Positions 1-8,855 are shown, numbered from the stretch's first letter. The stretch: DNA of 64,000 bases from Streptomyces chumphonensis (GCF_014779715.1 NZ_JACXYU010000003.1:1-64000); one strand, 5' to 3'. A program made the numbers and translations. Notes: generated by a model not told the origin, from the sequence alone.

Positions 1-100
1 CTCCCAGGCAGCAAACTGCTTCGGTTCAGCTAGAGAATCAACTGAACAGAGTGCTTGTTCGCTGACCTTGTCAGTTTTCCGCTTCTCGAGCGGTGATAGG
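1..100 (+). other. 23S-5S rRNA intergenic spacer (end of an rrn operon)
   Basis: Non-coding, less GC-rich than the rest of the window and directly followed by 5S rRNA on the same strand, so it should be the transcribed 23S-5S spacer. A short stem pairs 24-29 with 42-47 (GTTCAG/CTGAAC), as expected in processed rRNA spacers. The 23S gene itself lies outside the window. Confidence 0.75.
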
Positions 101-219
101 GTTTCGGTGGTTATAGCGTTAGGGGAACGCCCGGTTACATTCCGAACCCGGAAGCTAAGCCTTTCAGCGCCGATGGTACTGCATGCGGGAGTGTGTGGGA
201 GAGTAGGACGCCGCCGAAC
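101..219 (+). rRNA. rrf: 5S ribosomal RNA
   Basis: The sequence begins GTTTCGGTGG and ends CGCCGCCGAAC, which pair to form helix I. Between them lie the conserved blocks CGCCCGGTTACATTCCGAAC and GGAAGCTAAGC followed by GCGCCGATGGTACTGC, all typical of streptomycete 5S rRNA of about 117-120 nt. It closes an rRNA operon and is followed by a strong intrinsic terminator. The ends are estimated from the helix I pairing, with an error of about 2 nt. Confidence 0.95.
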
Positions 220-230
220 AATCTTTGAGA

Positions 231-275
231 GGACCCCTGGTCCCAGCGACATGCTGGGACCAGGGGTCCTTTTTT
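231..275 (+). terminator. rRNA operon intrinsic terminator
   Basis: A perfect 17-bp stem (231-247 with 253-269) closes a five-base loop, GACAT, and is followed by six T residues. This is one of the few hairpins in the window with a real U-tract and fits termination of the heavily transcribed rrn operon. Confidence 0.95.
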
Positions 276-307
276 GTTTTCGCACCACAGACCAAGGAGT
301 CACCTCG

Positions 308-2116
308 ATGACCAATTCACCGGATGAGCGGTCCGGCAGGCCGGACAGGCCGGACCGGCCGCGTCGACAGAGTGGCGGTGACCGAGGTGGCTTCGGGCGC
401 GGCGACCGCCGAGACGGCGGACAGGGCTTCCGCCGTGACCGCGACGACCGGCCTCGGGGCCCGCGTCGCGATGACGACCGAGACCGGGGCGGATTCCGTC
501 GTGACGGTGGGCGGGGTGATGGCCGCCCCTCGTTCCGTCGCGATGACGACCGTCGCGGCGGTGGCCGGTCCGACGAGCGTCGGGACGGACGCCGGCCCTT
601 CGGCAACCGCGACGACGACCGGGGTGGCTCTGGCTTTCGACGCGATGATCGTGGCGGTGAGCGGCGGGAGTTCCGTCCCCGTGGCGACCGTCCGGACTTC
701 CGGCGTGACGAGCGGCGGGATGATCGGCGCGAGGGGCGTCGGGACGATCGTGGCGGTGAGCGGCGGGAGTTCCGCCCGCGCGGTGACCGTCCCGATTTCC
801 GGCGTGACGCCCGCCGCGACGACCGGCGCGACGGGCGGCGGGAGTTCCGCCCCCGGGGTGACCGTCCGGACTTCCGGCGTGACGAGCGACGGGACGACCG
901 GCGTGAGGGGCGGCGGGAGTTCCGTCCGCGTGATGACCGTCCGGACTTCCGGCGTGACGAGCGGCGGGATGATCGGCGCGAGGGGCGTCGGGACGATCGT
1001 GGCGGTGAGCGGCGGGAGTTCCGTCCCCGTGGCGACCGTCCCGGCTTCCGGCGCGACGACCGGCGTGACGACCGACGGGACGACCGGCGTGAGGGGCGGC
1101 GGGAGTTCCGTCCGCGTGACGAGCGTCCCGGCTTCCGGCGCGACGACCGGCGTGACGAGCGGCGGCCGTATGGTGGGCCGAGGGGTCGTGAGGACCGTCG
1201 TGAGGACCGGGGCCGCGACGACCGCGGTCGCGGCGGATTCCGCAGCGGTGGTGGGCCGCGTGGGCCGCGCCGGGATGACCACGGGCGTGACGATCGGCCG
1301 CGCGAGTACGTCCGGCGCCTGCCGATTCCCGAGGACGTCACCGGCGACGAGGTCGACAAGGACGTTCGCCAGGACCTGATGAGCCTGCCGAAGACGCTCG
1401 CTGAGGATGTGGCCAAGAACCTGGTCATGGTGGCCCGGCTGCTGGACGAGGACCCCGAGCGGGCCTACGGCTACGCGAAGGTCGCCCTGCGGCTCGCCTC
1501 GCGGGTCGCGACGGTGCGGGAGGCCATGGGCTTCGCGGCCTATGGGGCTGAGAAGTACGCCGAGGCGTTGGCGGAGTTCCGTGCCGCGCGGCGGATGACG
1601 GGGTCGCAGCACCTGTGGCCGGTCATGGCGGACTGCGAGCGCGGCATGGGTCGTCCCGAAAAGGCACTGGCCATGGCGGGCGAGCCCGAGGTGAAGAAGC
1701 TCGACAAGGCCGGTCAGGTCGAGATGCGCCTGGTCGCGGCGGGCGCCCGCCGCGACATGGGTCAGACGGAGGCCGCCGTGGTCACGTTGCAGAGCCCGGA
1801 ACTGGCGTCGAGCTCCGTGCAGCCGTGGTCCGCGCGCCTGCGCTACGCCTACGCGGACGCGCTGCTGGAGGTCGGCCGTGAGGCGGAGGCCCGGGACTGG
1901 TTCGCCAGGGCGCTGGAGGCCGACCAGAACGGGACGACCGACGCGTCCGACCGCCTCGCGGAGCTGGACGGCATCGAGTTCCTGGACGCGTTCGACCCGG
2001 AGGCCGACCCGGAGGCCGACCGCGGGACCGAGGACGCTTCCCACAAGGCGGCGGAGGCCGAGGGTTCCCGAGACGACGGTCCGGAGGCACCGGAAGGGCG
2101 TTCGCTCGGGGACTGA
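308..2116 (+). CDS. Arg/Asp-rich repeat protein with C-terminal TPR-like domain
   Basis: A protein of 602 aa with two parts. Residues 1 to about 365 are low complexity and extremely rich in R, D and G, with six imperfect units built on REFRPRGDRPDFRRD. Residues from about 370 to 570 form a helical, TPR-like domain, and the C-terminus is acidic. There is no signal peptide or membrane segment, so it is probably cytoplasmic. The ATG at 308 is preceded by AAGGAG; the longer frame opening at 68 would run through the 5S rRNA gene and is rejected. It stands alone just after the rrn terminator and converges on the next gene. Basic, RGG-like disordered tails often bind RNA; an RNA or ribosome link here is inference. 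A counterpart exists in S. coelicolor, from memory, with no known function. Confidence 0.85.
   Translation: MTNSPDERSGRPDRPDRPRRQSGGDRGGFGRGDRRDGGQGFRRDRDDRPRGPRRDDDRDRGGFRRDGGRGDGRPSFRRDDDRRGGGRSDERRDGRRPFGNRDDDRGGSGFRRDDRGGERREFRPRGDRPDFRRDERRDDRREGRRDDRGGERREFRPRGDRPDFRRDARRDDRRDGRREFRPRGDRPDFRRDERRDDRREGRREFRPRDDRPDFRRDERRDDRREGRRDDRGGERREFRPRGDRPGFRRDDRRDDRRDDRREGRREFRPRDERPGFRRDDRRDERRPYGGPRGREDRREDRGRDDRGRGGFRSGGGPRGPRRDDHGRDDRPREYVRRLPIPEDVTGDEVDKDVRQDLMSLPKTLAEDVAKNLVMVARLLDEDPERAYGYAKVALRLASRVATVREAMGFAAYGAEKYAEALAEFRAARRMTGSQHLWPVMADCERGMGRPEKALAMAGEPEVKKLDKAGQVEMRLVAAGARRDMGQTEAAVVTLQSPELASSSVQPWSARLRYAYADALLEVGREAEARDWFARALEADQNGTTDASDRLAELDGIEFLDAFDPEADPEADRGTEDASHKAAEAEGSRDDGPEAPEGRSLGD
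649..1160 (+). repeat. Six-unit in-frame tandem repeat coding for R/D-rich segments
   Basis: Six imperfect copies of a roughly 72-100 nt unit, each starting near GGCGGGAGTTCCG and coding for REFRPRxDRPxFRRD followed by DDRR or ERR blocks. Unit length varies by whole codons, which keeps the frame and suggests expansion and contraction by slippage or unequal recombination. Confidence 0.85.
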
Positions 2117-2136
2117 CCGGGCGCCGGTGTGAGGGG

Positions 2137-2172
2137 CGTGGGGCGGAACCCGATCGGGGGTTCCGCCCCACG
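2137..2172. terminator. Bidirectional hairpin terminator
   Basis: A perfect 15-bp stem (2137-2151 with 2158-2172) and six-base loop GATCGG, placed between two convergent genes. There is no U-tract, as is usual for Streptomyces terminators. Confidence 0.8.
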
Positions 2173-2198
2173 ACGTGCTCGGGGAGCAGCCCCCGACG

Positions 2199-3461
2199 TC
2201 AGGAGTTCTCGTCGAGCGTGCGCAGGACGAGGCCGGTGGCCGGCTTCGGGCCGAACGACGTGGACTTGCGCGGCATGGTCACACCTTGCTCGGCCAGTTC
2301 CCGTACCTCCGACTCCGGGGTGGGCCGCATGAGCACGGCGGTGCCGCCGGTCTGCGTCGCCTTGGTGACCGCGGCCTCGGCGGAGTGCAGGTACTGGATG
2401 TCCGTGGCGCGGTCGGGAACGCCCCAGACGGCGTCGAGGAGTGCGGCGTGCAGGACGGTCGCGTCCAGTCGGCGCCAGGCGGCGGGCCGGTCCTGCCGGA
2501 CCGCCGAGGCGAGCAGTTCGGGCGCGGGCCGGTCGAGCAGGTGGTACTCCTCCGGACCGCCGGTGAGCAGGAACGCGTTGCCGGGCGTCTTCTCCAGCAC
2601 GGTGAGGGCGGCCGGGAGGGGGCCCGGTACGGGGCGGACGCGGAAGGCGTCGCCGAGCGTGCCGAGCGCGTCCCGCGGAGCCAGGCGGGGCAGGACGCGG
2701 TGGATGGCGCTGACGTGGAGGGGGTAGCGGGCGGTGTCGACCAGCAGCACGAGTCCGTACTGCCAGGCCGGGCGGTCGGGCCGCTCGGCCCGGAGGCGGA
2801 GGTAGGTCGCCCAGCGGTGGTGGCCGTCGCCGATGAGGGCGCGGCGGGCGGCCAGGTCGGCTTCGGCCTCGGCGAGTTCCGCCGGGTCGGTCACGGACCA
2901 CAGGCGGTGGGCGAAACCGTCGCTCGTCGTCGTGGTGAGCAGCGGGCTGCGGCGGGTCGCCCGTTCGATGACGGCGGTGGCGCCCGTGGCGGTGCCGTCG
3001 CCCCGGTAGGAGAGCAGGAGCGGTTCGAGGTTCGCCGCCGTCTCGCGCATCAGGGCGAGCCGGTCCTCGACGACCTGGGGCATGACGTCCTCGTGCGGGA
3101 GGACGACGCGTTCCTCGGGGGCGGTCAGGCGCAGCGCGCCGATGAGTCCGCGTTGCAGGATCTCGCCCCGGCGCTGTTCGTACACGTACAGCGCGGGCTT
3201 CTCGTCGCGGGTGAGGACGCCCTCGGCCTCCCACGCGTGGAGGGTGTCGGCCGCCTGCCGGTGCCGTGCGGTGGGGTCGGCGGTCTGGGGCAGGATGAGC
3301 CGGACGATGTTGTAGGGGTCGGCCGTCTCCAGTTGGTGCACCTGGTCGGGGCGGACCACGACGTCGTACGGGGGCGAGGTGACGGCGGCGAGACTGCTGA
3401 CCCGTTCGGGTGCGTAGCGAAGACCGCGGAAGGGGGCGAGGCGCAGACCGTCAGCATGCAT
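2199..3461 (-). CDS. DUF1015 family protein
   Basis: 420 aa, full length for DUF1015 (about 400-420 aa). The N-terminus carries the family pattern LAPFRGLRY followed by SPPYDVV; later come GDGHHRWATY, the conserved histidine-rich segment, and NAFLLTGG. The reaction is unknown. Ligand or nucleotide binding has been suggested for the family, but nothing here proves it. Soluble, no signal peptide. It converges on the R/D-rich repeat gene and is divergent from the HAD phosphatase. The ATG at 3461 begins the conserved N-terminal domain almost at once, so the start is secure. Confidence 0.88.
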   Translation of the reverse strand: MHADGLRLAPFRGLRYAPERVSSLAAVTSPPYDVVVRPDQVHQLETADPYNIVRLILPQTADPTARHRQAADTLHAWEAEGVLTRDEKPALYVYEQRRGEILQRGLIGALRLTAPEERVVLPHEDVMPQVVEDRLALMRETAANLEPLLLSYRGDGTATGATAVIERATRRSPLLTTTTSDGFAHRLWSVTDPAELAEAEADLAARRALIGDGHHRWATYLRLRAERPDRPAWQYGLVLLVDTARYPLHVSAIHRVLPRLAPRDALGTLGDAFRVRPVPGPLPAALTVLEKTPGNAFLLTGGPEEYHLLDRPAPELLASAVRQDRPAAWRRLDATVLHAALLDAVWGVPDRATDIQYLHSAEAAVTKATQTGGTAVLMRPTPESEVRELAEQGVTMPRKSTSFGPKPATGLVLRTLDENS

Positions 3462-3581
3462 CCCTGCATGCTAAGCCGCCTGTCCAGACCGCCGGGGCGT
3501 GGGTGAGAGATGATCGGACGACCTGAGGATCATCCGACCGACGGCTTGTGTGAACCCGCGACCCCGAGGAGACCCCGTCCC

Positions 3582-4655
3582 ATGCTGCGATCGTCACAGC
3601 TTCCGCTCGCCGAGGCGTACGACACCGCGCTGCTCGACCTCGACGGCGTCGTCTACGCGGGCGGTCAGGCGGTGGAGCACGCCGTCGGCGCGCTGGCGGC
3701 GGCCCGCTCGGCGGGGATGCGGCTGGCGTACGTCACGAACAACGCCGCACGGACCCCTGAGGTGGTCGCCGCGCACCTGACCCGGCTGGGGGTCGCGGCG
3801 GAGCCGTCGGAGGTGGTCACCTCGGCGCAGGCGGTGGCGCGGCTCATCGCGGAGGAGGTCGCGCCGGGGGCGCGGGTGCTGTGCGTGGGCGGCGAGGGGC
3901 TGCGGGTGGCGCTGGCCGAGCGCGGGCTGACGGTCGTGGAGGGCGCCGACGACGAGCCGGTGGCCGTCGTGCAGGGGTACGGCGGGCCGGAGCTCGCCTG
4001 GGCGCGGCTGGCCGAGGCGGCGCTCGCGGTGGGACGGGGGGCGGCCTGGTACGCGTCCAACACCGACCTGACCATCCCCACCGGCCGGGGCATCGCGCCG
4101 GGAAACGGCGCGGCGGTGGAGGTCGTGCGCATCGCGACCCGCTGGATGCGGGAGGCACCCGAACCGCGGGTGGCGGGCAAGCCGCGCCCGCCCATGCACC
4201 GGGAGACGATCCTGCGCACCGGCGCCCGCCGGCCGCTGGTGGTGGGGGACCGGCTGGACACCGACATCGAGGGCGCGCACGCCGGCGGCGTCGACTCGCT
4301 GCTGGTGCTGACGGGGGTGTGCGACGCCGCGCAGCTCCTGCGGGCCCGTCCCGAGCACCGGCCGACGTTCGTGGCGGCCGACCTGCGGGGCGTCCTCGTG
4401 CCGCACCCCGGGCCACGCCCCCAGCCGGCCGCCGAACCGGGCGACGAGCGGGGCCCCGGGGCGACGGCCGACGGGGGCGGCTTCAGCTGCGGCGGCTGGA
4501 CGGCCCGGGCGGGGCACCGGGAACTGCTCCTGGACGGCGCGGGCGATCCCATCGACGGGCTGCGCGCCCTGTGCGCCGCCGCGTGGAGCGCGGCGGGGGA
4601 CGGCGGCTGCGAGGCCGAGGCGGACCGGGCGCTGGCCCGCCTCGGCCTGGCGTGA
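3582..4655 (+). CDS. HAD-IIA family hydrolase (phosphatase)
   Basis: 357 aa. The core HAD motifs are visible: LLDLDGVVY near residue 20 (nucleophile and acid/base aspartates), VTNNAARTP (motif II), AGKPRP with the catalytic lysine, and VGDRLDTDI (motif III aspartates). The IIA cap lies between motifs II and III, as in NagD and phosphoglycolate phosphatases. The substrate is unknown, with a small phosphate ester most likely. The ATG at 3582 follows CGAGGAG with good spacing, and the extra 24 codons of the longer frame look non-coding. About 65 residues after motif III (from GGFSCGGWTARAG on) are an extension common in streptomycete members. Confidence 0.88.
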   Translation: MLRSSQLPLAEAYDTALLDLDGVVYAGGQAVEHAVGALAAARSAGMRLAYVTNNAARTPEVVAAHLTRLGVAAEPSEVVTSAQAVARLIAEEVAPGARVLCVGGEGLRVALAERGLTVVEGADDEPVAVVQGYGGPELAWARLAEAALAVGRGAAWYASNTDLTIPTGRGIAPGNGAAVEVVRIATRWMREAPEPRVAGKPRPPMHRETILRTGARRPLVVGDRLDTDIEGAHAGGVDSLLVLTGVCDAAQLLRARPEHRPTFVAADLRGVLVPHPGPRPQPAAEPGDERGPGATADGGGFSCGGWTARAGHRELLLDGAGDPIDGLRALCAAAWSAAGDGGCEAEADRALARLGLA

Positions 4656-4674
4656 GGCGGGCCGGGCCGGGGCG

Positions 4675-5709
4675 TCAGCCGAGCTTCTTCGCGTTCCGGA
4701 CGGCCTCGGCGAGGTCCTCCAGCAGGGGGGCGCTGCCGGCCCAGCTGAAGCGGGGCACGGTGTCCCAGGGGGTGACCTGGCCGGCCTTGACGGCCGGCAG
4801 CTCCCGCCAGGTCGGCTTGGACTCCAGCGCGTCGGGCTGGAGGGCGACGGTGCGGCTGTCGAGCATGATGAGGTCGGCCTCGTACTTGGCGGCGTTCTCC
4901 CAGCTCAGCGTCTCGAAGTAGTCGCCGGCGTCCGGCTTCTCGGGGACAACGATGTCGACGCCGAGCTCCTTGAAGTACATGAGGTCGCTGCTGACGCCCG
5001 GGTTGGAGACGTAGAAGTGGTCGGCCGCGCCGGAGGCCGCCAGGACGCGCAGCCCGCCGGCGGCCTTCGCGGCCTGCCGCAGGGACTCGGCGGCGGCCTC
5101 GAAGCGCTGCTTGTCCCGGGTGACCTGCTTCGACTTCAGGTCGGCGCCCAGCGACTCCGCGAGCTCGGCGTAGCGGCGGATCGGCTCGGGCAGCGGGACG
5201 CGGGCGACGACGACGGCGACGTCGGGGGCCAGTTCGAGGATCTTCTGCTTGCTCTCCTCGGGCACGTACCACAGGGCGCCGGGGTCGTACTGGTGGGTGA
5301 CGAGCAGGTCCGGGCGGAGCTTGGCGTACGTCTCGAGGCTGAACTCGCCGTAGGCGTTGCCGACGATCTCGACCGCGTCGATGTCGAGTTCACCGGCCAG
5401 CGGGTCGGGCGTGCCGTCCTTCTGCCGGGTCTCCCCGAAGACGCCGGCGATCCGGTCGCCCAGGCCCAGGTCGTGCAGGGCGGCGGCGGTCCCGGTGAAG
5501 GCGACGATGCGCCCGGGACGGCTGTCCGCGGTGACCTTCTCGCCCCGGTCGTCGGTGAACGACCACGCCTCGCCGCCGTCCTTCGGAGCCGGGTCGGAAC
5601 CGCCCTTCGTCCCGGTGCCGCAGCCGGCCAGCAGTGCGCCCGCGCCGAGGGCGCCGCCCGCCGTGAGCAGGCCGCGTCGGGAGAGGGGGTGCTTGCGTGC
5701 TGCGGACAT
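4675..5709 (-). CDS. Iron-siderophore ABC transporter substrate-binding lipoprotein
   Basis: 344 aa. The N-terminus has a twin-arginine-like SRRGLL motif (R11-R12), a hydrophobic stretch and a lipobox LLAGC with Cys30 as lipidation site, so it should be a Tat- or Sec-exported lipoprotein on the outer face of the membrane. The rest is a FepB/CeuE-type periplasmic-binding fold: GRIVAFTGTAAALHDLGLG at the start of domain 1, LLVTHQYD, a long linker helix, and VAPEKPD-like and DLIMLDSR segments in domain 2. It should capture Fe(III)-siderophore and pass it to the FecCD permeases encoded divergently. An iron box sits 116 bp upstream, implying derepression at low iron. The siderophore type cannot be read from sequence. 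Confidence 0.92.
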   Translation of the reverse strand: MSAARKHPLSRRGLLTAGGALGAGALLAGCGTGTKGGSDPAPKDGGEAWSFTDDRGEKVTADSRPGRIVAFTGTAAALHDLGLGDRIAGVFGETRQKDGTPDPLAGELDIDAVEIVGNAYGEFSLETYAKLRPDLLVTHQYDPGALWYVPEESKQKILELAPDVAVVVARVPLPEPIRRYAELAESLGADLKSKQVTRDKQRFEAAAESLRQAAKAAGGLRVLAASGAADHFYVSNPGVSSDLMYFKELGVDIVVPEKPDAGDYFETLSWENAAKYEADLIMLDSRTVALQPDALESKPTWRELPAVKAGQVTPWDTVPRFSWAGSAPLLEDLAEAVRNAKKLG

Positions 5710-5824
5710 GGTGGTGCCTTCTTTCGGACGTGCGGGGCTGCCGGCCTGCCACGTTGACGTGCGGGCGGGCTGGTGTCGGGGGCGTGGCCGCGTACCTCTG
5801 GGGCCAGACCCTCCGGCAGTGGCG

Positions 5825-5843
5825 TTAGGTTAACCTAACCTAA
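5825..5843. promoter_or_regulatory. Iron box (DmdR1/IdeR/DtxR operator)
   Basis: TTAGGTTAACCTAACCTAA matches the known actinobacterial iron box TTAGGTTAGGCTAACCTAA at 17 of 19 positions. It lies between the divergent lipoprotein gene (start 5709) and permease gene (start 5900), so one Fe2+-loaded repressor dimer pair could silence both. Confidence 0.93.
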
Positions 5844-5899
5844 GCCTTTGTCCAGCGCCGGGGCGTCCCACACCCGGCGGCCCCGACCGGAGCCCGTAC

Positions 5900-6958
5900 G
5901 TGACGCTCACCAAGTCCCCCGCCCCCGGGGTCCGTTCCGCCTCCGGGCCGACGGCCGCAGGGCTCCGCCACCGGCACACCGTCCGCGCCGCGGGGCTGCT
6001 CGGCGCCCTGCTGGTCCTGCTGCTGGTGCTCGTCCTCAGCATCGCGATCGGCGCCAAGCAGCTCCCGCTCGCCGCCGTCTGGCCCGGCCTCACGGACCCC
6101 GCCTCGCCCGACCACACCGTCGTGCACGACATGCGGCTGCCGCGCACCCTGCTCGGCCTGCTCGCCGGGGTCGCCCTCGGCCTGGCGGGCGGTGTGATGC
6201 AGGCGCTCACCCGCAACCCGCTTGCCGATCCCGGACTCCTCGGCATCAACGCGGGCGCCTCGGCGGCCGTGGTCTCGGCCATCGCCTTCCTGGGGCTGAG
6301 CACCTACACCGGCTACGTGTGGTTCGCCTTCGCCGGGGCCGCCGCCGTCTCCGTGCTCGTCTACGCCGTCGGCGGCGGGCGGGGCGCCACGCCCGCGCGG
6401 CTCGCGCTGGCCGGAGCGGCGCTCAACGCGGCGCTGTACTCCTACGTCAACGCCGCCATGCTGCTGGACGCCGCTTCCCTGGAGCGGATGCGGTTCTGGA
6501 CGGTCGGCTCGCTGGCGAGCGCGCGCGCCGACGTCGTCGGCCAGCTGCTGCCCTTCGTCGCCGTCGGGGCGCTGCTCGCCCTCGCCCTCGGCCGGCCGCT
6601 GAACGCGATGGCGATGGGTGACGACGCGGCTCGCGCACTCGGGGCCCGGCCCGCGCTCGTCCGCACGGGCGCCATCGCCGCCGTGACCCTGCTGTGCGGG
6701 GCGGCGACGGCGGCCTGCGGTCCGATCGTCTTCGTGGGCCTCATCGTCCCGCACCTCGTCCGCTCGCTCACCGGCCCCGACCTGCGCTGGATGCTGCCCT
6801 ACTGCGCCGTGCTCGCCCCCGTCCTGCTGCTCGGCAGCGACGTGCTCGGGCGTGTCCTGGGCCGCCCCGGCGAGCTGCAGGTCGGCATCGTCACGGCAGT
6901 ACTGGGCGGGCCCGTCTTCCTCCACTTCGTACGACGCCGGAAGGTGGCCCGGGCATGA
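5900..6958 (+). CDS. FecCD family siderophore ABC transporter permease (first)
   Basis: 352 aa from a GTG start. It has a positively charged N-terminus, about 10 hydrophobic segments, and the FecCD hallmarks RLPRTLLGLLAG, GGVMQALTRNPLADPGLLG (the family signature with the conserved ALTRNPLA) and GPIVFVGLIVPHLVR near the C-terminus. It should form half of the membrane channel for Fe-siderophore import. Its stop overlaps the start of the second permease (ATGA), indicating translational coupling. The iron box 57 bp upstream should control the whole + strand operon (two permeases and ATPase). Confidence 0.93.
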   Translation: MTLTKSPAPGVRSASGPTAAGLRHRHTVRAAGLLGALLVLLLVLVLSIAIGAKQLPLAAVWPGLTDPASPDHTVVHDMRLPRTLLGLLAGVALGLAGGVMQALTRNPLADPGLLGINAGASAAVVSAIAFLGLSTYTGYVWFAFAGAAAVSVLVYAVGGGRGATPARLALAGAALNAALYSYVNAAMLLDAASLERMRFWTVGSLASARADVVGQLLPFVAVGALLALALGRPLNAMAMGDDAARALGARPALVRTGAIAAVTLLCGAATAACGPIVFVGLIVPHLVRSLTGPDLRWMLPYCAVLAPVLLLGSDVLGRVLGRPGELQVGIVTAVLGGPVFLHFVRRRKVARA

Positions 6959-7992
6959 GCGGGACCCTGCGGACGGCCCGGTGGGGCCGCTACTCCCTGC
7001 GCTGGCACCCGAGGGCGCTGGCCGTGGTCGCGGTGTGCACCGTGCTGGCCCTCGCGGTGGCCGTCGTCGCCGTCGGCAGCGGCGAGTACCCGCTGCCGCC
7101 CGCCGACGTCCTGCGCACGATCGCCGGGCAGGGCCACCCGGCCGACGCGTTCGTCGTGAACGACGTCCGGCTGCCCCGCGTGGTCACCGGACTGCTCGTC
7201 GGGGCCGCGCTCGGCACGGCCGGAGCCCTGTTCCAGTCGCTCACCCGGAACCCGCTCGGCAGCCCGGACGTGCTCGGCTTCACGCAGGGCGCGGCCACCG
7301 GGGCCCTGGCCGTGATCGTCCTGGCGGGTGGGAGCAGCCTCGCGCTGGCCGGCGGCGCGGCGCTGGGCGGCCTGCTGACCGGTGCCCTGATCTACGCCCT
7401 CGCCTGGCGCCAGGGGGTGCACGGCTACCGGCTCGTCCTCATCGGCATCGGCGTCATGGCCGTGCTCACCGGCGTCAACGGCTACCTGCTCACCCGCGCT
7501 CAGATCACCGAGGCGGGCCGGGCCGTGCTGTGGCTCACGGGCAGCCTCGACGGGCGCGGCTGGGACAGCGCGCTGCCGCTGCTGGCCGTGCTGGTGGCCC
7601 TGCTGCCCTTGGCGCTCGGCGGCGGCCGGGCCCTGCGGCTGCTGGAGATGGGCGACGACGCCGCAGCCGCGCTCGGCGTGCGCGTCGAACGGCTGCGGCT
7701 CACGCTGCTCGCCGCCGCCGTCCTGCTGACCGCGGCGGCGGCCGCCGCCGCCGGGCCGGTGTCCTTCGTGGCGTTGACGGCGCCGCAGCTGGCCCGCCGA
7801 CTGACCCGCGCCCCCGGCGCGAACCTGCTGCCGTCGTTGTGCGTGGGCGCCGCGCTGCTCGTCGGCGCCGACCTCCTGGCCCAGCACGCCGTCACCGGGC
7901 GGGTGCTGCCCGTCGGCGTCGTCACCGGCCTGGTCGGCGGGGCCTATCTGGTGTGGCTGCTGGCCACCGAACGCCGGGCGGGCCGGATATGA
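6955..7992 (+). CDS. FecCD family siderophore ABC transporter permease (second)
   Basis: 345 aa. It starts at the ATG at 6955, which overlaps the preceding stop codon; the longer upstream frame is an out-of-frame shadow. The FecCD signatures are RLPRVVTGLLVGAALG, ALFQSLTRNPLGSPDVLG and AGPVSFVALTAPQLARRL, with about nine or ten membrane segments. It pairs with the first permease to make a heterodimeric channel like FepD/FepG. Compared with the first permease it has an alanine-rich insert (AAAAAAAG) before the last signature, which is unremarkable in this family. Confidence 0.93.
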   Translation: MSGTLRTARWGRYSLRWHPRALAVVAVCTVLALAVAVVAVGSGEYPLPPADVLRTIAGQGHPADAFVVNDVRLPRVVTGLLVGAALGTAGALFQSLTRNPLGSPDVLGFTQGAATGALAVIVLAGGSSLALAGGAALGGLLTGALIYALAWRQGVHGYRLVLIGIGVMAVLTGVNGYLLTRAQITEAGRAVLWLTGSLDGRGWDSALPLLAVLVALLPLALGGGRALRLLEMGDDAAAALGVRVERLRLTLLAAAVLLTAAAAAAAGPVSFVALTAPQLARRLTRAPGANLLPSLCVGAALLVGADLLAQHAVTGRVLPVGVVTGLVGGAYLVWLLATERRAGRI

Positions 7993-8042
7993 CCCCGCCG
8001 GACGACGCGCGACGTCACCGACCACACGAGGAGAGGACCACC

Positions 8043-8855
8043 ATGGGCGGCCCCCCGACCACCGGCCGACTGCACGGGGAGGGGCTCACCCTCGCCTACG
8101 ACCAGCGCGTCATCGCCGCGGGCCTGGACGTCGCCGTGCCCGACGGCTCCTTCACGGTCATCGTGGGCCCGAACGCCTGCGGCAAGTCCACCCTGCTGCG
8201 GGCGCTCGCCCGGATGCTGCGGCCCCGGGCGGGGCACGTCCTGCTGGACGGCCACGACCTGCACACCCGGCCCGCCAAGCAGGTCGCCCGCACCCTCGGG
8301 CTGCTTCCGCAGTCCTCGATCGCCCCGGACGGCATCACCGTCGCGGACCTGGTGGCCCGTGGCCGGTACCCGCACCAGGGGCTGCTGCGGCAGTGGTCGA
8401 GGGACGACGAGCGGATCGTCGCCGAGTCCATGGCGGCGACCGGCGTCGCGGCGCTGGCCGACCGCTTCGTCGACGAGCTCTCCGGCGGCCAGCGCCAGCG
8501 GGTGTGGATCGCCATGGCCATCGCCCAGCGGACGCCGATCCTGCTGCTCGACGAACCCACCACCTACCTCGACATCCAGCACCAGATCGACGTGCTCGAC
8601 CTGTGCGCCGAGCTGCACGAGGAACAGGGGCGCACCCTCGTCGCCGTCCTCCACGACCTCAACCACGCGGCCCGCTACGCCACCCACCTCATCGCCCTGC
8701 GGGAGGGCCGGATCGTCGCCGAGGGCGCACCGGGCGACATCGTGACCGCCGCGCTGGTGGAGGAGGTCTTCGGACTGCGCTGCCAGGTCATCGACGACCC
8801 CGAGACCGGAACACCGCTGGTGGTACCGGCCGCCCGCAGGCGGACGGCCGTGTAG
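8043..8855 (+). CDS. Siderophore ABC transporter ATP-binding protein
   Basis: 270 aa, FepC-like. Walker A is GPNACGKSTL, the Q-loop is LLPQSS, the ABC signature is LSGGQRQRVWIAMA, Walker B is ILLLDEPTTYLDI and the switch histidine is in VLHDLNHAARY. It powers import through the two permeases encoded just upstream. The start chosen is the ATG at 8043, with GAGGAGAGG about 7 nt upstream. An ATG at 7989 overlapping the permease stop would add 18 residues and is the alternative. The stop codon TAG is itself part of the probable promoter of the next gene. Confidence 0.94.
   Translation: MGGPPTTGRLHGEGLTLAYDQRVIAAGLDVAVPDGSFTVIVGPNACGKSTLLRALARMLRPRAGHVLLDGHDLHTRPAKQVARTLGLLPQSSIAPDGITVADLVARGRYPHQGLLRQWSRDDERIVAESMAATGVAALADRFVDELSGGQRQRVWIAMAIAQRTPILLLDEPTTYLDIQHQIDVLDLCAELHEEQGRTLVAVLHDLNHAARYATHLIALREGRIVAEGAPGDIVTAALVEEVFGLRCQVIDDPETGTPLVVPAARRRTAV

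Noticed and set aside
649..1160. Possible CRISPR-like spaced repeats
   Set aside because: Units are in-frame, imperfect, vary in length and code for a continuous protein; no spacers or cas genes.
317..2044. Long open frames on both strands over the R/D repeat gene (minus 575 aa, plus 351 aa in another frame)
   Set aside because: They are by-products of the GC-rich repeat; they lack ribosome sites and have poor third-position GC pattern compared with the frame starting at 308.
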